From contig NBBA01000004.1 of NCBI GenBank assembly GCA_002794785.1, positions 1,860,001-1,924,000 of the forward strand: DNA of 64,000 bases, read 5' to 3'. Below the pieces are notes generated by a model. That model had not been told where the DNA came from, ran no database searches, and saw nothing but the letters and a program-made list of their open reading frames with translations. This document shows positions 1-11,111 of this stretch, in pieces. Made by a program: the position numbers and the translations under genes. This DNA is from Coniferiporia sulphurascens. Its lineage: Eukaryota; Basidiomycota; Agaricomycetes; Hymenochaetales; Hymenochaetaceae. The first letter of the stretch is position 1; each line of letters opens with the position of its first letter.

Positions 1-472
1 ACACCCCCTGTTTCCTATACCCTACCCTTCATTTTTATGCGCATATACTCAGATCGGCTCTGTGCTAACCCCCTGGCCCTCTTGGCTCATTGCCGCTCAC
101 CCAAACCCTGACCGTGCGCCACCTGCCGCTCTTCGTGCCTTCCTCGCAACGCTCAGCGAGTACGTGCGCGCCTTCGATGCACCTGACGCGCGCGAAGTTG
201 CGGATGTCGCATTTATTAAGGAACGCTTCGGATATGAGGAGACCGACATTAAGGAGTGGTTGAAGACTGTCAGCTACCCCGCAGATTGCGCATCGATTCC
301 GGAGGAGGTCGTATTGGACACGAGCGTGTGCGTCGGTGCAACATTATATGTCTTTCCCGACTAATTCAGTGATCTATTCAGGACCCTCGTAAAAGCAGGC
401 GTCATCCACAAACCCGAATATGGTTACGTCATCGATGATTTTGTTAATAAGGAGGTCTGCAAGCTCGTTTAG
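1..472 (+). CDS. Periplasmic-binding-protein-like (PBP2, Ca3427-like) protein, 3' end
   Basis: Only the C-terminal end of this gene is in the window. An intron acceptor (ctcag) ends at 52. The exon 53-327 then reads from IGSVL through a segment containing DVAFIKERFGYEE, an intron lies at 328-381 (gtgcgt...cag), and the last exon 382-472 encodes TLVKAGVIHKPEYGY before a TAG stop. The order of a helical IKERFGY segment, a VSYP motif and a terminal LxKAGV helix recalls fungal cytosolic proteins with a type 2 periplasmic-binding-protein fold (Ca3427-like, related to THI5/NMT1-type folds). That assignment is from memory of the family, and its substrate is unknown. The 5' exons and start lie left of the window. 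Confidence 0.55.
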
Positions 473-490
473 GGCGAACATTGGAGACGA

Positions 491-1022
491 TTACAGCCGT
501 TTGCATATATAATGAGACTGGCCGGAATTAAAATGAGTATATTGCTTTTTGTGGACTTAGTGGAAATGACGTTGTCACGTTGTGCCACTGGGCTGTTAGT
601 GCTTTTTCCGGTTTTTCCGATGCGTCTCCTGCCATGCGTCACGATGCGTGCCGCACTTCTTGCGTTCCAGGTCAATAAATCCTCGGACTTGACAACAATA
701 TTTTCGTTCCAATAATAGTGTTCTGCTGCTGTGGCATTAGAATTTATCTTTATTGATTTTGTCTTCAGTTTGCACAGTCTTAGAAAACTTTATTCTCTGG
801 GAGCATCGACTCATAAGCCTTAGTGCAAGTGTAAGTAGGTGCATGAGAAAATTTTTAGTGGATGTGCAGAGTGCGTGTGATACGCCCATTGGGGGACGTA
901 TCAGACAAGGCACCAGCGGCCCAGTGGTCACGACGCGACAACATCATTTCTGCTAAGTCCACAAAAAACAGATATACTCATTTTAGTTTGGGCCAGTCTC
1001 ATTATATATGCAAACGGCTGTA
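491..1022. repeat. Foldback (inverted-repeat) element, MITE-like
   Basis: The left arm begins ttacagccgtttgcatat at 491 and its reverse complement ends at 1022. Over the outer 70 or so bases the two arms differ at only a few positions. Weaker pairing continues inward to about 605 on the left and 906 on the right, leaving a loop of roughly 300 bases without a convincing ORF. The element sits between two convergent genes. I could not settle a target-site duplication, so the exact ends are open. It is most simply a non-autonomous DNA element or a decayed hairpin. Confidence 0.7.
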
Positions 1023-1229
1023 AAACGACATTCACTTTGTGCAGTTATTAATAAAGAGAGAATGTTGTATAGGTAAAATTTCGGAGTGAATACAGGATTC
1101 GGAAAACAATACAGGCAATTAGTCACAAAAAACAGGGCATGGATCGACAAATACAGGAAGTTATTAAGACAGGATCAGGACATAGAGTAAGAATCCGAAT
1201 GTGGGGTATTCAATAAGTGTTGGCACTTT

Positions 1230-2465
1230 TCAGAAAAATTTACGAGACTTCGACTTCTTTCCCATCTGTGAAAATTCGCGCAGCTTCGCCTCACGCTCAC
1301 GATCGTCGACGGCCTTCGCACGGCGCAGCTCTTCAATCTCGCGCGTCTTCGTCGCAAGAGCTTGTGTTTGCGCCTGCGCACGTGCGCGGCTCGCGTTTAG
1401 CTGTTCCTCGCTCGCGCGCAAATCCGCTTCCGCACGTTCGTGTGCGGCTTTTGCAGAGATAAACTTTGTATGCAGCCTGTGCTCATTATCGGTGGACTTG
1501 GTGTGTGCAGACAGAGCACGAGACTCGTCTGACGCCGCTTGTTTCTGCACCTTCTGCAGCTGACCAAGTTCGCCGAGAGCGGCCTGGAGGTTCTCATCTT
1601 GCGTTCTGCCCTCCGCCTTAATGACTTTTGAAATGCGCTTCGCATCTTTGACTTCAGTGGGAGTTGCTGGGCATGAACATGGATATTTTCGCATTAATGG
1701 AGATAAGTGGGACTCACGCTCATTTCTGGCAATCTTCGCCTTCGCCTCTTCAGACATGCCGCTCTCTGCGGTCACAGCACGTTGATGCTGACTTTCGTCG
1801 TTTTCAGGAACAGCGGATGGTCCAGTTATAGCCGCGCCACCTGCAAACGCCCCGCTCAGGCGCTTGTTTCCCGGTGCAGTTTGCGTCTGACCGGGACTCT
1901 GGTAGCGAGAGTCGTCCACCTGCTGGTTAAAATTGGTTTCGCGAGGGGACTGGTTTTGATTATAGTCGCCACCAAGGGCCTTGCTGTGTTCGGTTGGGTA
2001 AGGCACGTATTGGTTCTGATGAGCGGATCCGTTGTAATTAGGCCCTGGTTCGGATCCACCATAATTTGGGTCCTTCTGCATGGTCTGCTGAGGCTGCTGC
2101 TGCTGTCGCTGCGAGCCAGGAAATGGGACACCGCGACTGTTCTGGTTCTCACCGGCGGCATCGGTTGTGTCAACGTCTGAGATGTAGCCACGCTCGTCCG
2201 TGCCAGAACGCGTGGGCTTGTCTTGCCTATTCGTGAGGATGCCACCACGGGGTTGCTCGAGGGCGCCAGTCGCTACGGAAGGCTTGCGTGCAACGTCGGC
2301 GCCACCCTTGCCCATACCGCCCGAAGGACCAGTAGGGAAAGCTGTTTGTGAATAGCCATCTGCGTGAGCGATGTGCTCAGCACTGGCTGAATTTGTGTCA
2401 AAATACACACTGCCTTTCTCCGAGGCGGGAGTAGGAGCCATCATTGGTGCGAGAGAGGTCGACAT
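1230..2465 (-). CDS. Coiled-coil protein with disordered N-terminus, similar to basidiomycete 'Ncp1'-type proteins
   Basis: Two exons, 1718-2465 and 1230-1666, joined over a 51-base intron (gtgag...cccag, 1667-1717). The intron is a multiple of three and free of stops, so it can be read through, but splicing restores a smooth PTPTEVKDAK segment. The product is about 394 residues. The first 240 are Gly/Ser/Gln/Pro-rich and probably unfolded, with a QQQQPQQ run. The last 150 form a long charged heptad-like helix (QAQTQALATKTREIEEL) ending in a basic KKSKSRKFF tail. This matches, from memory, basidiomycete proteins labelled DNA-binding protein Ncp1; I cannot verify DNA binding from sequence. The gene is convergent with the PBP-like gene. 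Confidence 0.7.
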   Translation of the reverse strand: MSTSLAPMMAPTPASEKGSVYFDTNSASAEHIAHADGYSQTAFPTGPSGGMGKGGADVARKPSVATGALEQPRGGILTNRQDKPTRSGTDERGYISDVDTTDAAGENQNSRGVPFPGSQRQQQQPQQTMQKDPNYGGSEPGPNYNGSAHQNQYVPYPTEHSKALGGDYNQNQSPRETNFNQQVDDSRYQSPGQTQTAPGNKRLSGAFAGGAAITGPSAVPENDESQHQRAVTAESGMSEEAKAKIARNERESHLSPLMRKYPCSCPATPTEVKDAKRISKVIKAEGRTQDENLQAALGELGQLQKVQKQAASDESRALSAHTKSTDNEHRLHTKFISAKAAHERAEADLRASEEQLNASRARAQAQTQALATKTREIEELRRAKAVDDREREAKLREFSQMGKKSKSRKFF

Positions 2466-2723
2466 CTTGCGATTGCTGGATGGATGTGGGGGAAATCTAA
2501 GGAGGTGGCGAGTTGGCTGGCGAATAGCAGGTGAGACTTATATGCACGACCGCCAGTGAGCGAATGCGGGGCCTCAAACTGGAGCGGCTGTCAGACACGA
2601 GATCGACATGCCAATCCGAGACACGCGTCCGTGATGTCACCACAAATGGGCACGTGACTAAAATCAATTACATACACCGCTTACGTACAAATAACAAAAC
2701 TACATCCATTCCATAACCAGTAC

Positions 2724-3475
2724 CTACTTCTTGTTGAGCAGCTTTTCGATTTCGCCGTCGATGGAGTCTGGCGACGTCGTCGACGCCCACCGCTGCGCGA
2801 CGTTCCCCTCCTTGTCGATTAAGAACTTCTCAAAATTCCACTGCAATGCGACGGTGAATTCAGTCCTCAATGTCCCTGAGCAAAAGTAAAATATGCACAC
2901 CTTTATGCGCGACAGACCGAGGAGCCCCGCCTTTTTGTCCTTCAGCCACTTGTATACCTGTTGCAGTTTAGTTACAATTAATTCGAGTCGATATTGTAAA
3001 CGACGTACAGCGTTGGTGTTGTCCCCGTTCACGTCCGATTTCTTCACTAGTTGAAAAGTCACGCCATGATTCAGCTCGCAGAATTCGCTGATCTCCTTAT
3101 CCGTCCCGGGCTCTTGTCCACCGAACTGTGCATTCCAGTTAGCAGTCAGCTCGTGAGGAATAGTCAGTGCTTCGGCGCGCACCTGATTGCACGGGAACCC
3201 GAGGATGACGAGCCCTTGATCCTTGTACTTCTTGTGCAGTTTCTCCAAACCTGCGTACTGCGGCGTGAACCCGCTGTTAGCCGTGCATACACGCGCATAT
3301 ACAGTAGTAGAGAGCATCGTATCATCAGCACAGTTCCAACAGGTTCTCGAGGAAGCGAAACGCACCACTTCGACGCGACGTTGACGACGAGCACGACTTT
3401 GCCCCTGAGTTGTTCAAAATTGTACTGCTTGTCCCCAGGTAGCTCCGCCGACAGATTGTAAAAGCTCTGCGCCAT
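2724..3475 (-). CDS. Glutathione peroxidase (thioredoxin-dependent peroxidase type)
   Basis: Five exons: 3366-3475, 3183-3273, 3009-3125, 2901-2957 and 2724-2840, giving 163 residues, the usual length for cytosolic fungal GPx. The enzyme reduces hydrogen and lipid peroxides. The peroxidatic cysteine is Cys37 in ASKCGFTPQY, with Q71 of GGQEPG and W126-N127 of WNFEKF completing the catalytic tetrad. A second cysteine is in GFPCNQ (C65). It is cysteine, not selenocysteine. Intron 1 splits the Cys37 codon, so splicing creates the active site. The ATG at 3475 starts without a targeting peptide. Fungal enzymes of this kind usually take electrons from thioredoxin (family knowledge). Confidence 0.97.
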
Positions 3476-4012
3476 AATGCTTGCTGTTGACTCTTGCGCG
3501 GGACGTTCAGTCGAGTAGCAACGGTAGTCGCGGTGGCGGTGAGCGTTGCGTTGATAGGAGATGGAACACGGTCCTGGGACGCGTACCGGTATTTATGGTA
3601 ACCAGTCCGCCCGGGCTTTCTCCTCCCGAACACAGGCCCGCATGCTGACGTTCAAAAGGCGTGACCGGCCTCCTCCGGTAGTATACTGTGCTAGTGCCCT
3701 CAGCGATATACCGACCAGCGTGCTCTGTCAGCTCGTGCATTATCAGCTGCGATTGCGGCGTGCGCCCGGCGGTCCATGCGCGCCGCCGTGTCAGCGAGAT
3801 TACGCCATACATCGCTGCCCGGTGCGAGTTCGTAGCGTGTGCCAGAACCTAGTCGCGCATCTGCGTGTTCAATCAAACTCTTTGCCGAAAAGGCGCGTAC
3901 GTATTCAATAGGCGCATGCGCTAATTCAAAGCCTAGTGCTAAAATTACAGAGAAGCATCTGATAATCATTAAAGGGAAGTATGACCGAAAGCCGGACTGT
4001 TAATTGAGGCGC
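3476..4012. other. Intergenic: upstream of GPx, downstream of TERT
   Basis: This stretch holds the 5' flank of the peroxidase gene and the 3' flank of the telomerase gene, which run in the same direction. Several short overlapping ORFs on both strands have no family resemblance and no consistent splice structure. I see nothing else in it. Confidence 0.6.
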
Positions 4013-7000
4013 TTAGAACCGAATATCCCTTAGCATAGCACCCAAGCTCTCGCGTGCAATGCGCCCCAGCCTCTTGCGTACAGTACCATAGCGCGGGTGT
4101 GCGAGATCCGCGGCCAGCGCGCCCAACACACCCGCGTGCGCGTATGCAGTGCGCTTCAGGGTGAGTACGCTGTGGTATGCGTGAGTGCCTAGCCTGTAAT
4201 ACATGGTTTGATGAGGTCGAACACAAGGGCGGGCAATATAAGCGCACCAAATGACCTCGTTCTTCGAGAGGCTGCAACGCGCACCGGCTTGCCGTGCGAC
4301 TCTGCCTGCTGCCTTAGTCCGGATAGACGAGTATGTGTAGCGAATGGACTGGCGTATCGTGCCTGACAAGTGATAAATCGATATCAAATTACTCGTTCCG
4401 ATAGTGCAGTGATGACAATGAAAACGCACTCAGCAAGAACGCCCCGCTGCCTGACGTTTCCTTCCTTATACCTACTTTCCGCTTCTTCTTAGCGGGATTA
4501 GAGACGAATGCCAAACCGTTAGTCCCTTTTCCAACCAGACCGCAACGCGCCGCGCGCACATATGCGTGCATTTTCATCGCTGCGAGAACAAACGCCTGAT
4601 GCACGTTCGTGCGAGCAGCACGCTCCGAGTTGTGCGAGGTATCTGTGAATATGGCGTGTGATTTCGCCTTCGCGGTTCTGTACCGGTCAAAAAACATTAT
4701 TGAATACGTAAAAGTATGATTAGCTGAGAGAGAAAGATATAATGAGGAACCACACGCACTGCAGCATTTTCTGCACAAAAGCGGCGTTTGGACGCTTGCC
4801 TCGTTCGACCGTCAGAGAGTCGGTAAGGTCTGAGGTGCCATAGATTATAATTGACACATCAGAACTTTAAGGAGTTGAATGGGCCTACAAGTGTCATGGA
4901 ACCTTGAATAGTCAGCCGTGATCGACAAGTCCTCCGTGTTGATCAAGTATCCACACCAAGGGAATACTGATACAACGAGGGGATTCAGTTATATATCATA
5001 CATCTTCGCAGGGAGACATACGCTTCTGGTCTGGATGCAACATAGTGCTCAAGCCTAACTGCGAAATGGTTCCAACATTGTGATCGAAGTTTGTCAGTGT
5101 TTTGTCCTTTGCAATAAAGCATCCATAATCGGGGTGTCCTTCATTTATAAACATGGAAGCGCTAGTCAACCACATATCAATAAGACCGTCAAGGAACGTA
5201 AGCCTACCCTTATTCATAGTCTCCAAAAAGCGTCGCGCTTCCGCCTCGTCTGTCGAGACGAAAAGATAGTCGTCGATTAAACGAAGAAGCACGTTGTTTT
5301 GTGACTCCAGCACGAAACGTAGAACGGTCCGCTCGAGGTCTCCGTAGAAAAACGAGCATAACAGGGAAGAAAGTACAGAGCCCTGCGGGATTCCGACGCG
5401 CTGTCGATAGTAATCTTGTCCTATCTGTTTAGGTTTCGGTCAAAGCGTCAACGACTGCATGGTATGAAAAAGGAAACTTCTAGACAGACCTTAACTATAT
5501 TGGACGTGATGTGGTCTTCCAAAAGCTGCATGATGTCTTCGCGGAACGCAAACGGATATACAACCTGGTCAACGAGGATAGCATGCCGTAAGAGGGCCGC
5601 TAGCTGGGCGGCATGCGTTAAAAAGTGTGGATGCTCGTCTGTTCATCAGGAAGGCTTCTCAGAACATTCTTGCGCTCTTCGAGAAGCATAAGAGAATAAC
5701 GCACACTCCGGCATCGCCTTGCGTATATACGTCCTCTTTGCCTTGCCGAACGTTGGCACTATCTGTCCATATTTCTGAACCATATAGGCATCCTTTATTT
5801 ACGGCTCTCAGTTTCGCCAAACATCCACCAGGGAGGAAAGTGATGACCTCAGATATAAGGGCCTTCAGGATACCAAGCAGTTTGTCCTGTTCGATTGTGT
5901 CGAAACATGCTTGAACGTCAACCTTGACAAAATAAAGTTTCGGCCTTCCAATATGACCATATTCAGGCGAAGTCCATTAAAGTGAAGATATTAACTTACA
6001 CCTTTCCAGACCCTCCTACGACTTTTTTCTTGAAGTTTTTCAACAGAAGATAAGTTTCGTCAGGACCAAATACAGAGGCTCCAAGTTGTTCCTTTTGCAT
6101 TGACTGAGCCGATAGTAAGTCATCAGTGGATTTCGCTCGTTTCCAGAAAGGCTTCACTTGCCTTCTCATATGTCAGTATGTGAAAGGCGGCAGCCAGGAT
6201 CTGATTAATAGATTGACCCTGTTCACTAGGGTTATCCGACTGTATACGATGTATTTATTGAGCAAGCCTTGGTCAGTGGGAGGGAGGAAGATACCTTTCG
6301 CTTCTTGCGCAGATTAACGATGGGTCGTACACCACTATCCTTGGGTAGCAGTCGGACAAATGAATAACCTAACTTCCGCTGTTGTAACAGCGCCTCGGCT
6401 TCATGCTGGTACAGCATCGTCAGTTACTCAAAGAGCTGAATAAAGAGTAATTGTATGACCTGATGAATACGCTGGAAGGTGGTTGCAGCCAGGCGGTCGA
6501 GCAGTGGTTGGCAAAGAACATCCCAATCGTCTTGCCTAAAATATAATACCCGATTTCGGTATGCAGAAGACTCAGTGATGTAGAAAGTCGTCTGAAATAC
6601 CAGAAGTCAGCTTTATACACGTTACCTCGGATAACAAAAAAGAAAAGTTAATGTAATCCCGAAAGTACCACATACCCGCAAAAGAGGTATCACGAACGAG
6701 TCGAAGTACCAGAAAAGGAACTCTTCTAAAAGCTCGCGCCTTTTCAACATCTCTGCAGTGGACTGATTGAGCTGTTGGTCGGGTTTTGGTCTTCCATGAG
6801 GAAGAAGCCAATCACATTCGCTTGTGCTGATGCCCTGTATGACGTTATGTAAAGTCACCCCCTCGTAGCGCCTGCCCGATATAAACTGCTTGACATCTTC
6901 CCGCAATGGATCGTTTAGATGAATACTTAGCGTATATCTGAAAGAAGACAGACGCACGAAGCAGAAGTGCCTTCCGGTTTCGTTCGCACCCCCAGAGAGC

Positions 7001-9053
7001 GTAAGGGATGACCACTTTCGACACTGCGCGCACGTACAAAAAAACCTCACCATAGCTACACGTGAATTCCGCGAACTTCGGTTTGTACTTCGTCTGCGAT
7101 GTTCTTATTGCCGAGAGCCTGCGGTTTCCGCCGAGGATTGACAAAGAAGTAAAGTCACTGATCGTAGGCTGCGTTGACCGATCCAAGTCCATTTGCGTTT
7201 GCAGCCGCACTTCAGATATTTCTTCTGAGATGAGGTCCAGAATGACACTGCTGTCCACAGTTGAATCCCGAAGGTCTGGTTTCAGCTATGAAACATAATG
7301 AGTTAATGGACTATTGAAATTCTTTAGAGAAACACGGTTACACCTTCGAGGGACAAATCTTGTCCAGCAGAGGCCTATAGCCGCAGTTCGAATGTCTATG
7401 GTATAGTTGACTCAGTAAGGGGAGAGCATTTTTAAGGCGTATTGGTGTTTTGCAAGCACCCTTCAGCTGCAGGCAACAGTTATATTAGTGACTTCACAAT
7501 TCGCTCGTAAGTGCTGACCTCAATTTTGGCTTCTCTGTTTGCAAAGCGCCTTCTTTCGAACTGTTCCTCTCTTACCCTTTCTTGCGGCACGTGAAAGACA
7601 TTATCAAGGCAATATTGGAGCGGGAAGATGTACTTTGAAAGGTGTCGAGCTTCGAGCGCTCCGTTGCGATCGCCGGGCCTCATGTCCAATTTCTCCTCTT
7701 TGTTTCTGCTCTCAACAAGGCCTTTTAACTCACGCCAAGATGTCGACTCCATGAGATTAAGAACGTCTAAAGGCCCGAGAAAAATCGTAAACGTGAGGAA
7801 AACAACAGGTGCACCCTTTGTCAAGCCGCTTACGGTCGGAAGGCAAACCTAAATGGATGCGACCCGTTTTTGCCTGTCTGCATGGACGACCATAGAAGAG
7901 GCTCGTCCGTGCAAAGGGGATATCTGTTGCAGCCCTCCTAAAATAATTATAAATGCAATTTAGTGAATATATCCATCCCCCCTCAAGTGACGTCTCTTAC
8001 GGCTTTGGTCTGGCCGAATGCTCCTCCCTTACCGCAGGCGCGGGGGGCAGATGCTCATTATCCACCGGATGCTTTCGTCTACGGCGCTTTACGGGTCGCT
8101 TTTGTTGCAGCTCTTCGCTAGCTTCACCTTTTCGCTTTTGAGGCACCTCACTGGTAGGCCGGTCAGGCCCGACAGATTCCATGGCCAGTCGCTCTTTCGG
8201 GGGAGCAACATAAATTAATGGTGTACCCGTAAGTTGACAGTAGCAGTCGTTCGACAAGGGGACGTATATCGACGTTTCGGTCAGTAGATGGAGGAGTACG
8301 GTTTCGCCGACACTGAGATCAGGGATGCTCGCATAAGCACTGCCCATCTGATTTATAACACGTAAGATATATTTATGGAACGAACCGGGATAGAAGTTGG
8401 TTCCACTCCGGCGCCTGTATTGCGTCTACTATCGTATTCACAAAATAGTTCGTGATGCCCTGTCTCGGGCCGCCCCCAATGCCGGGTTCAGACCTGAATT
8501 CAGCCTAAAGATCTTCGATGAACTCGAGAACGGAGGCGAGAAATGGTCAGCACATGGCGCGGGGTACTCACAGAGCGATATCCCGCCGTAATCATGTTCG
8601 AAGGTTTCCCCTTCCTCGCAAATAAGCGCGCTTGCGCGCGCTCGACCAGCTAGTCCCATTGCAGGTAGACGTAAGCATCGCTGGAAAACATGGATTCCAC
8701 ACCAGAGAATTCATGCCGCGCACCTCGTTCATGGACATAGACGGCGCCATAATTTTCAGTTTTGCTCGTCGGGCATTGTGCTTTGCATGGGGAGCGGCGG
8801 CCGCTTCGGCAGCAACAAATGCTTTCGTCATCAAGTCGCGGTATGTCGGCGCATCATCATCCTTAAGCAGGTGGCCACATACAGCAGAAGGGCTACTATC
8901 AGCGAGCGGTAAATGCGATGACGAGCTTTGCGCCCCAAAAAGAGAGGTAGGATCGATGTTGTTTTCAAGATACGTCAAAAGAGTGGACACGCATGGGTGG
9001 TATACCTCGAGGACACGCAGTGACAGTGATCGGGGCGGGGACTCAGCAGACAT
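4013..9053 (-). CDS. TERT: Telomerase reverse transcriptase, 23 exons
   Basis: Catalytic protein subunit of telomerase, extending chromosome ends by copying the telomerase RNA in the nucleus. The in-frame model gives 1203 residues from exons 8724-9053, 8572-8649, 8386-8504, 8001-8312, 7834-7937, 7519-7766, 7344-7466, 6958-7285, 6676-6896, 6460-6591, 6295-6405, 6162-6239, 6000-6103, 5848-5944, 5705-5792, 5490-5638, 5208-5424, 5022-5138, 4889-4966, 4754-4829, 4472-4677, 4248-4362 and 4013-4193. Seen in order: N-terminal domain motifs (SNMITAGYRS; LLHLLTETSIYVPL; YGRP), a KRPVKRRRRK basic patch, FPLQYCLDNVF, the CP/QFP region (YVRAVSKVVIP), the T motif (WYFDSFVIPLLR...TTFYITESSAYR), motifs 1/2 (SFVRLLPK; VRPIVNLRKK), motif A (YFVKVDVQACFD, Asp772), B' (RVGIPQGSVLSSLLCSFFYGDLE region), C (LLRLIDDYLF, Asp925-Asp926), E (FPWCGYLI) and the C-terminal extension. 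All three catalytic aspartates are present. Intron 12 (6104-6161) is GC-AG. Start: the first in-frame ATG of exon 1. Confidence 0.96.
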
Positions 9054-9381
9054 GTATGTGGCGATTATGGATGTGCTTGGGTAGGGACTTATGCGCAAGA
9101 ACTCCGCGAGTTTTGGAAGCTGTCGATCGACTAGAGGGAACGCGATATGTCACAGCACGTGTCAAGCTTACTCTCGCGTGAAACGAAACCAAAGATGGGA
9201 ACCCACTAGTAAACACTATTATACTATCAAATTGTGCATCCACGCTGAAGCTAACTAACCAAAACCAAGTAACGTATGCGCCATGCGATAGATACTGAGG
9301 ATATTATGAAAATGGCAAAAAAATACTATAGAGCATGTGGGCCTTAGATTCATCATACAACGCACTACTATTCCTAAATTG
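9054..9381. other. Intergenic: TERT promoter side
   Basis: About 330 bases between the TERT start and the stop of the TPR gene, both on the minus strand. It must hold the TERT promoter and the TPR gene 3' end. I see AT-rich runs but no clear TATA box or known element. Confidence 0.6.
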
Positions 9382-10495
9382 TTAATCCTTAATCTCCTCT
9401 ATCGACGCAGACGCAGGAGGATCATTCGAAAGAACCGTCATTCCGGCGTTAGCCTCAGTCTCATCGTTGCTGAAGATATCTTTCTTCGCGTTGAGAAAGC
9501 CTGTGACAATAGGATATCATGAGCTTCTGTAGTCTGACAGAAAGGAAGGGTAGTCCGAGTCTTACCTCTGAGCTTTTTGTTGTGCTTCCGCTCACGTTCT
9601 TCATCCTTCTCGCGTAAGCGTTCCAATTCTCTACTGATACTTGGCACCTCTAATACAGTAAAGAAATAATTGGGAGGATATCGCTGTAAACTGGGAAAAA
9701 TAACATACCATTAGGGTTTTTGGTCATAAGATCTGTCAAGATCTTTTCCGCCTTCTCAAAGTATCCAAGTTCTCCCAGAGCTTTGCCCTTCCGGAATAAC
9801 GCCTTATAGTTATTCTGGTTCAAAGCAAGGACCTGCGTAATATGTCTGGCGTAAATGTGTGTTAGCGCAAAAGATCTCAAGCGAGGGACCTTATCCGCCG
9901 TCTGAATTGCCCGTTCATATTTAGACATCTTTATATAGCAAGCAGTCATGTTCGCATAGACTTTCTCGACCTCCTCATCCGCCTAAAATGCAATGTCAAT
10001 AAGCGGTCAAAGAAATAAACGTACAATACTGGGCTTACTGGACTTTTTGACGTGGTGTCCTGTCCTCTGCTAGGATTTACCGGGTTGCGACTAAATGTAG
10101 GCTTATCAGTGCGGGTCATCCCTTGTCCAAACGCACACGTACCGCGAAAGGCCCCGAAGATGGAGAAGGGTCTAACGAAGTATTAGGTGCCACAGAAAAA
10201 ATGATCGGATATTCAGCGTTGTTAATGAGGGCGCCAAGAGTAGACAGGATGGGGGCTACATGCTTTATGGTAATTCATCAGGGCTTACGATGGAATGGAC
10301 GTGTTAATCGGCTGCAAGACGCGTGCGCGCAAAAGGGTCACCTTCAGTACAGTCTCCGTCCTTAAACGCCTGGTCGCCCGCTTCTTTCAACTTCTTTCCG
10401 GCGAGGAATGTCTCCAACTGCTGTGGCGTGAGCTCCTCCTCGATCTCACTCCCAGGCTTTGAGGCCGATGAATTAGTAGCAGAGATATCAGCCAT
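9382..10495 (-). CDS. TPR-domain protein, co-chaperone/FKBP-tail-like
   Basis: Preferred model, 208 residues: exons 10342-10495, 10260-10283, 10143-10171, 9890-9982, 9709-9832, 9566-9649 and 9382-9500. The N-terminus runs into a TPR helix pair (EAGDQAFKDGD...ALMNYHKA). Then come ADEEVEKVYANMTACYIKMSKYERAI and NNYKALFRKGKALGELGYFEKAEKIL, typical of three-repeat TPR units such as those ending FKBP51/52-like immunophilins. It ends in a charged helix (REKDEERERKHNKKLRGFL) and an acidic tail. No prolyl isomerase domain precedes it. Such modules usually bind the Hsp90/Hsp70 C-terminus (family knowledge; here inferred). The middle is uncertain: instead of the 88-base intron 10172-10259, an open frame encoding ILSTLGALINNAEYP lies there, one base out of phase at a C run near 10252-10255. 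Confidence 0.8.
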
Positions 10496-10776
10496 TTCAA
10501 GTCGTATGAGTCAAAGAAGTGATGTTATAGGGATCGGTATCCTTGTAAGAGGGGCCAACGGAACTACTCGTATGTAGTGCGATTGTGAAAGATGCTCAAA
10601 GGAGGCGAAGTCCGGCGCCACCACCTCGGTCCCCTCAGGCTAGCGCTTAAACGCGTACATTGTGACATGTGACCTTTGTGTGACACACACGGAGGCGCAG
10701 TGGAGACCCGTCACCCGCTCAACAAATTCCAGCGACAGCGTCCGCAACCTCCCAAACTACCAAGGGACGAAAAAGA
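10496..10776. promoter_or_regulatory. Divergent intergenic region (TPR gene / small membrane protein gene)
   Basis: The 281 bases between two outward-facing start codons must carry both promoters. No TATA box is evident. Inferred from gene arrangement only. Confidence 0.5.
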
Positions 10777-11111
10777 ATGGGCCTTCTCTCAAATGTTGTC
10801 GGGTTCTCTATCATCGGGCTCGTCGCGCGCCTCGGTCAACTCGGCATCCAGAAGCGCAATCCCTTCGAGAGTGCGTATACCTCCATGCTAGCCTAGACGA
10901 CAGCGTTCTTTGCAAATCCCCAACGTTTCCCTCACCTCCTCTTTGCATTCTTACAGACCTTGGCGGACACGTCATCGCAATGAGCGTATTTGGCGGTGCC
11001 GGTTATTATGCGCACAAGTGGGATCTTCGAGCGGCGGAGCTCCTCGCGGAGAAGCGTGCCGAGATTGCAGCTCGGAGGGAAGACCGTAGGCTTGCCGCGG
11101 ATGCAGAGTGA
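10777..11111 (+). CDS. Small membrane protein, probably mitochondrial (82 residues)
   Basis: Two exons, 10777-10870 and 10957-11111. The intron (gtgcgt...ttacag) splits the Asn codon in NPFENLGGH. The N-terminus is hydrophobic (LLSNVVGFSIIGLVARLGQLGI), a second hydrophobic stretch follows the intron (LGGHVIAMSVFGGAGYYAH), and the protein ends in an Arg/Glu-rich helix. Two short membrane spans with a charged matrix-like tail suggest a small inner mitochondrial membrane protein, such as a respiratory-complex accessory or assembly factor. I do not recognise the exact family. The reading frame, splice sites and composition support a real gene. Confidence 0.7.

Noticed and set aside
3507..3911. 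Overlapping 100-codon ORFs on both strands upstream of glutathione peroxidase
   Set aside because: Arg/Pro-rich, mutually overlapping, and without splice sites that would join them to anything. Likely GC-driven chance frames in the promoter.
4996..7300. Reverse transcriptase signature suggesting a non-LTR retrotransposon
   Set aside because: The T motif, CP/QFP region, motif order, flanking N-terminal TERT motifs and C-terminal extension are telomerase-specific, and the parts are joined by ordinary spliceosomal introns. There is no endonuclease, RNase H or terminal repeat.
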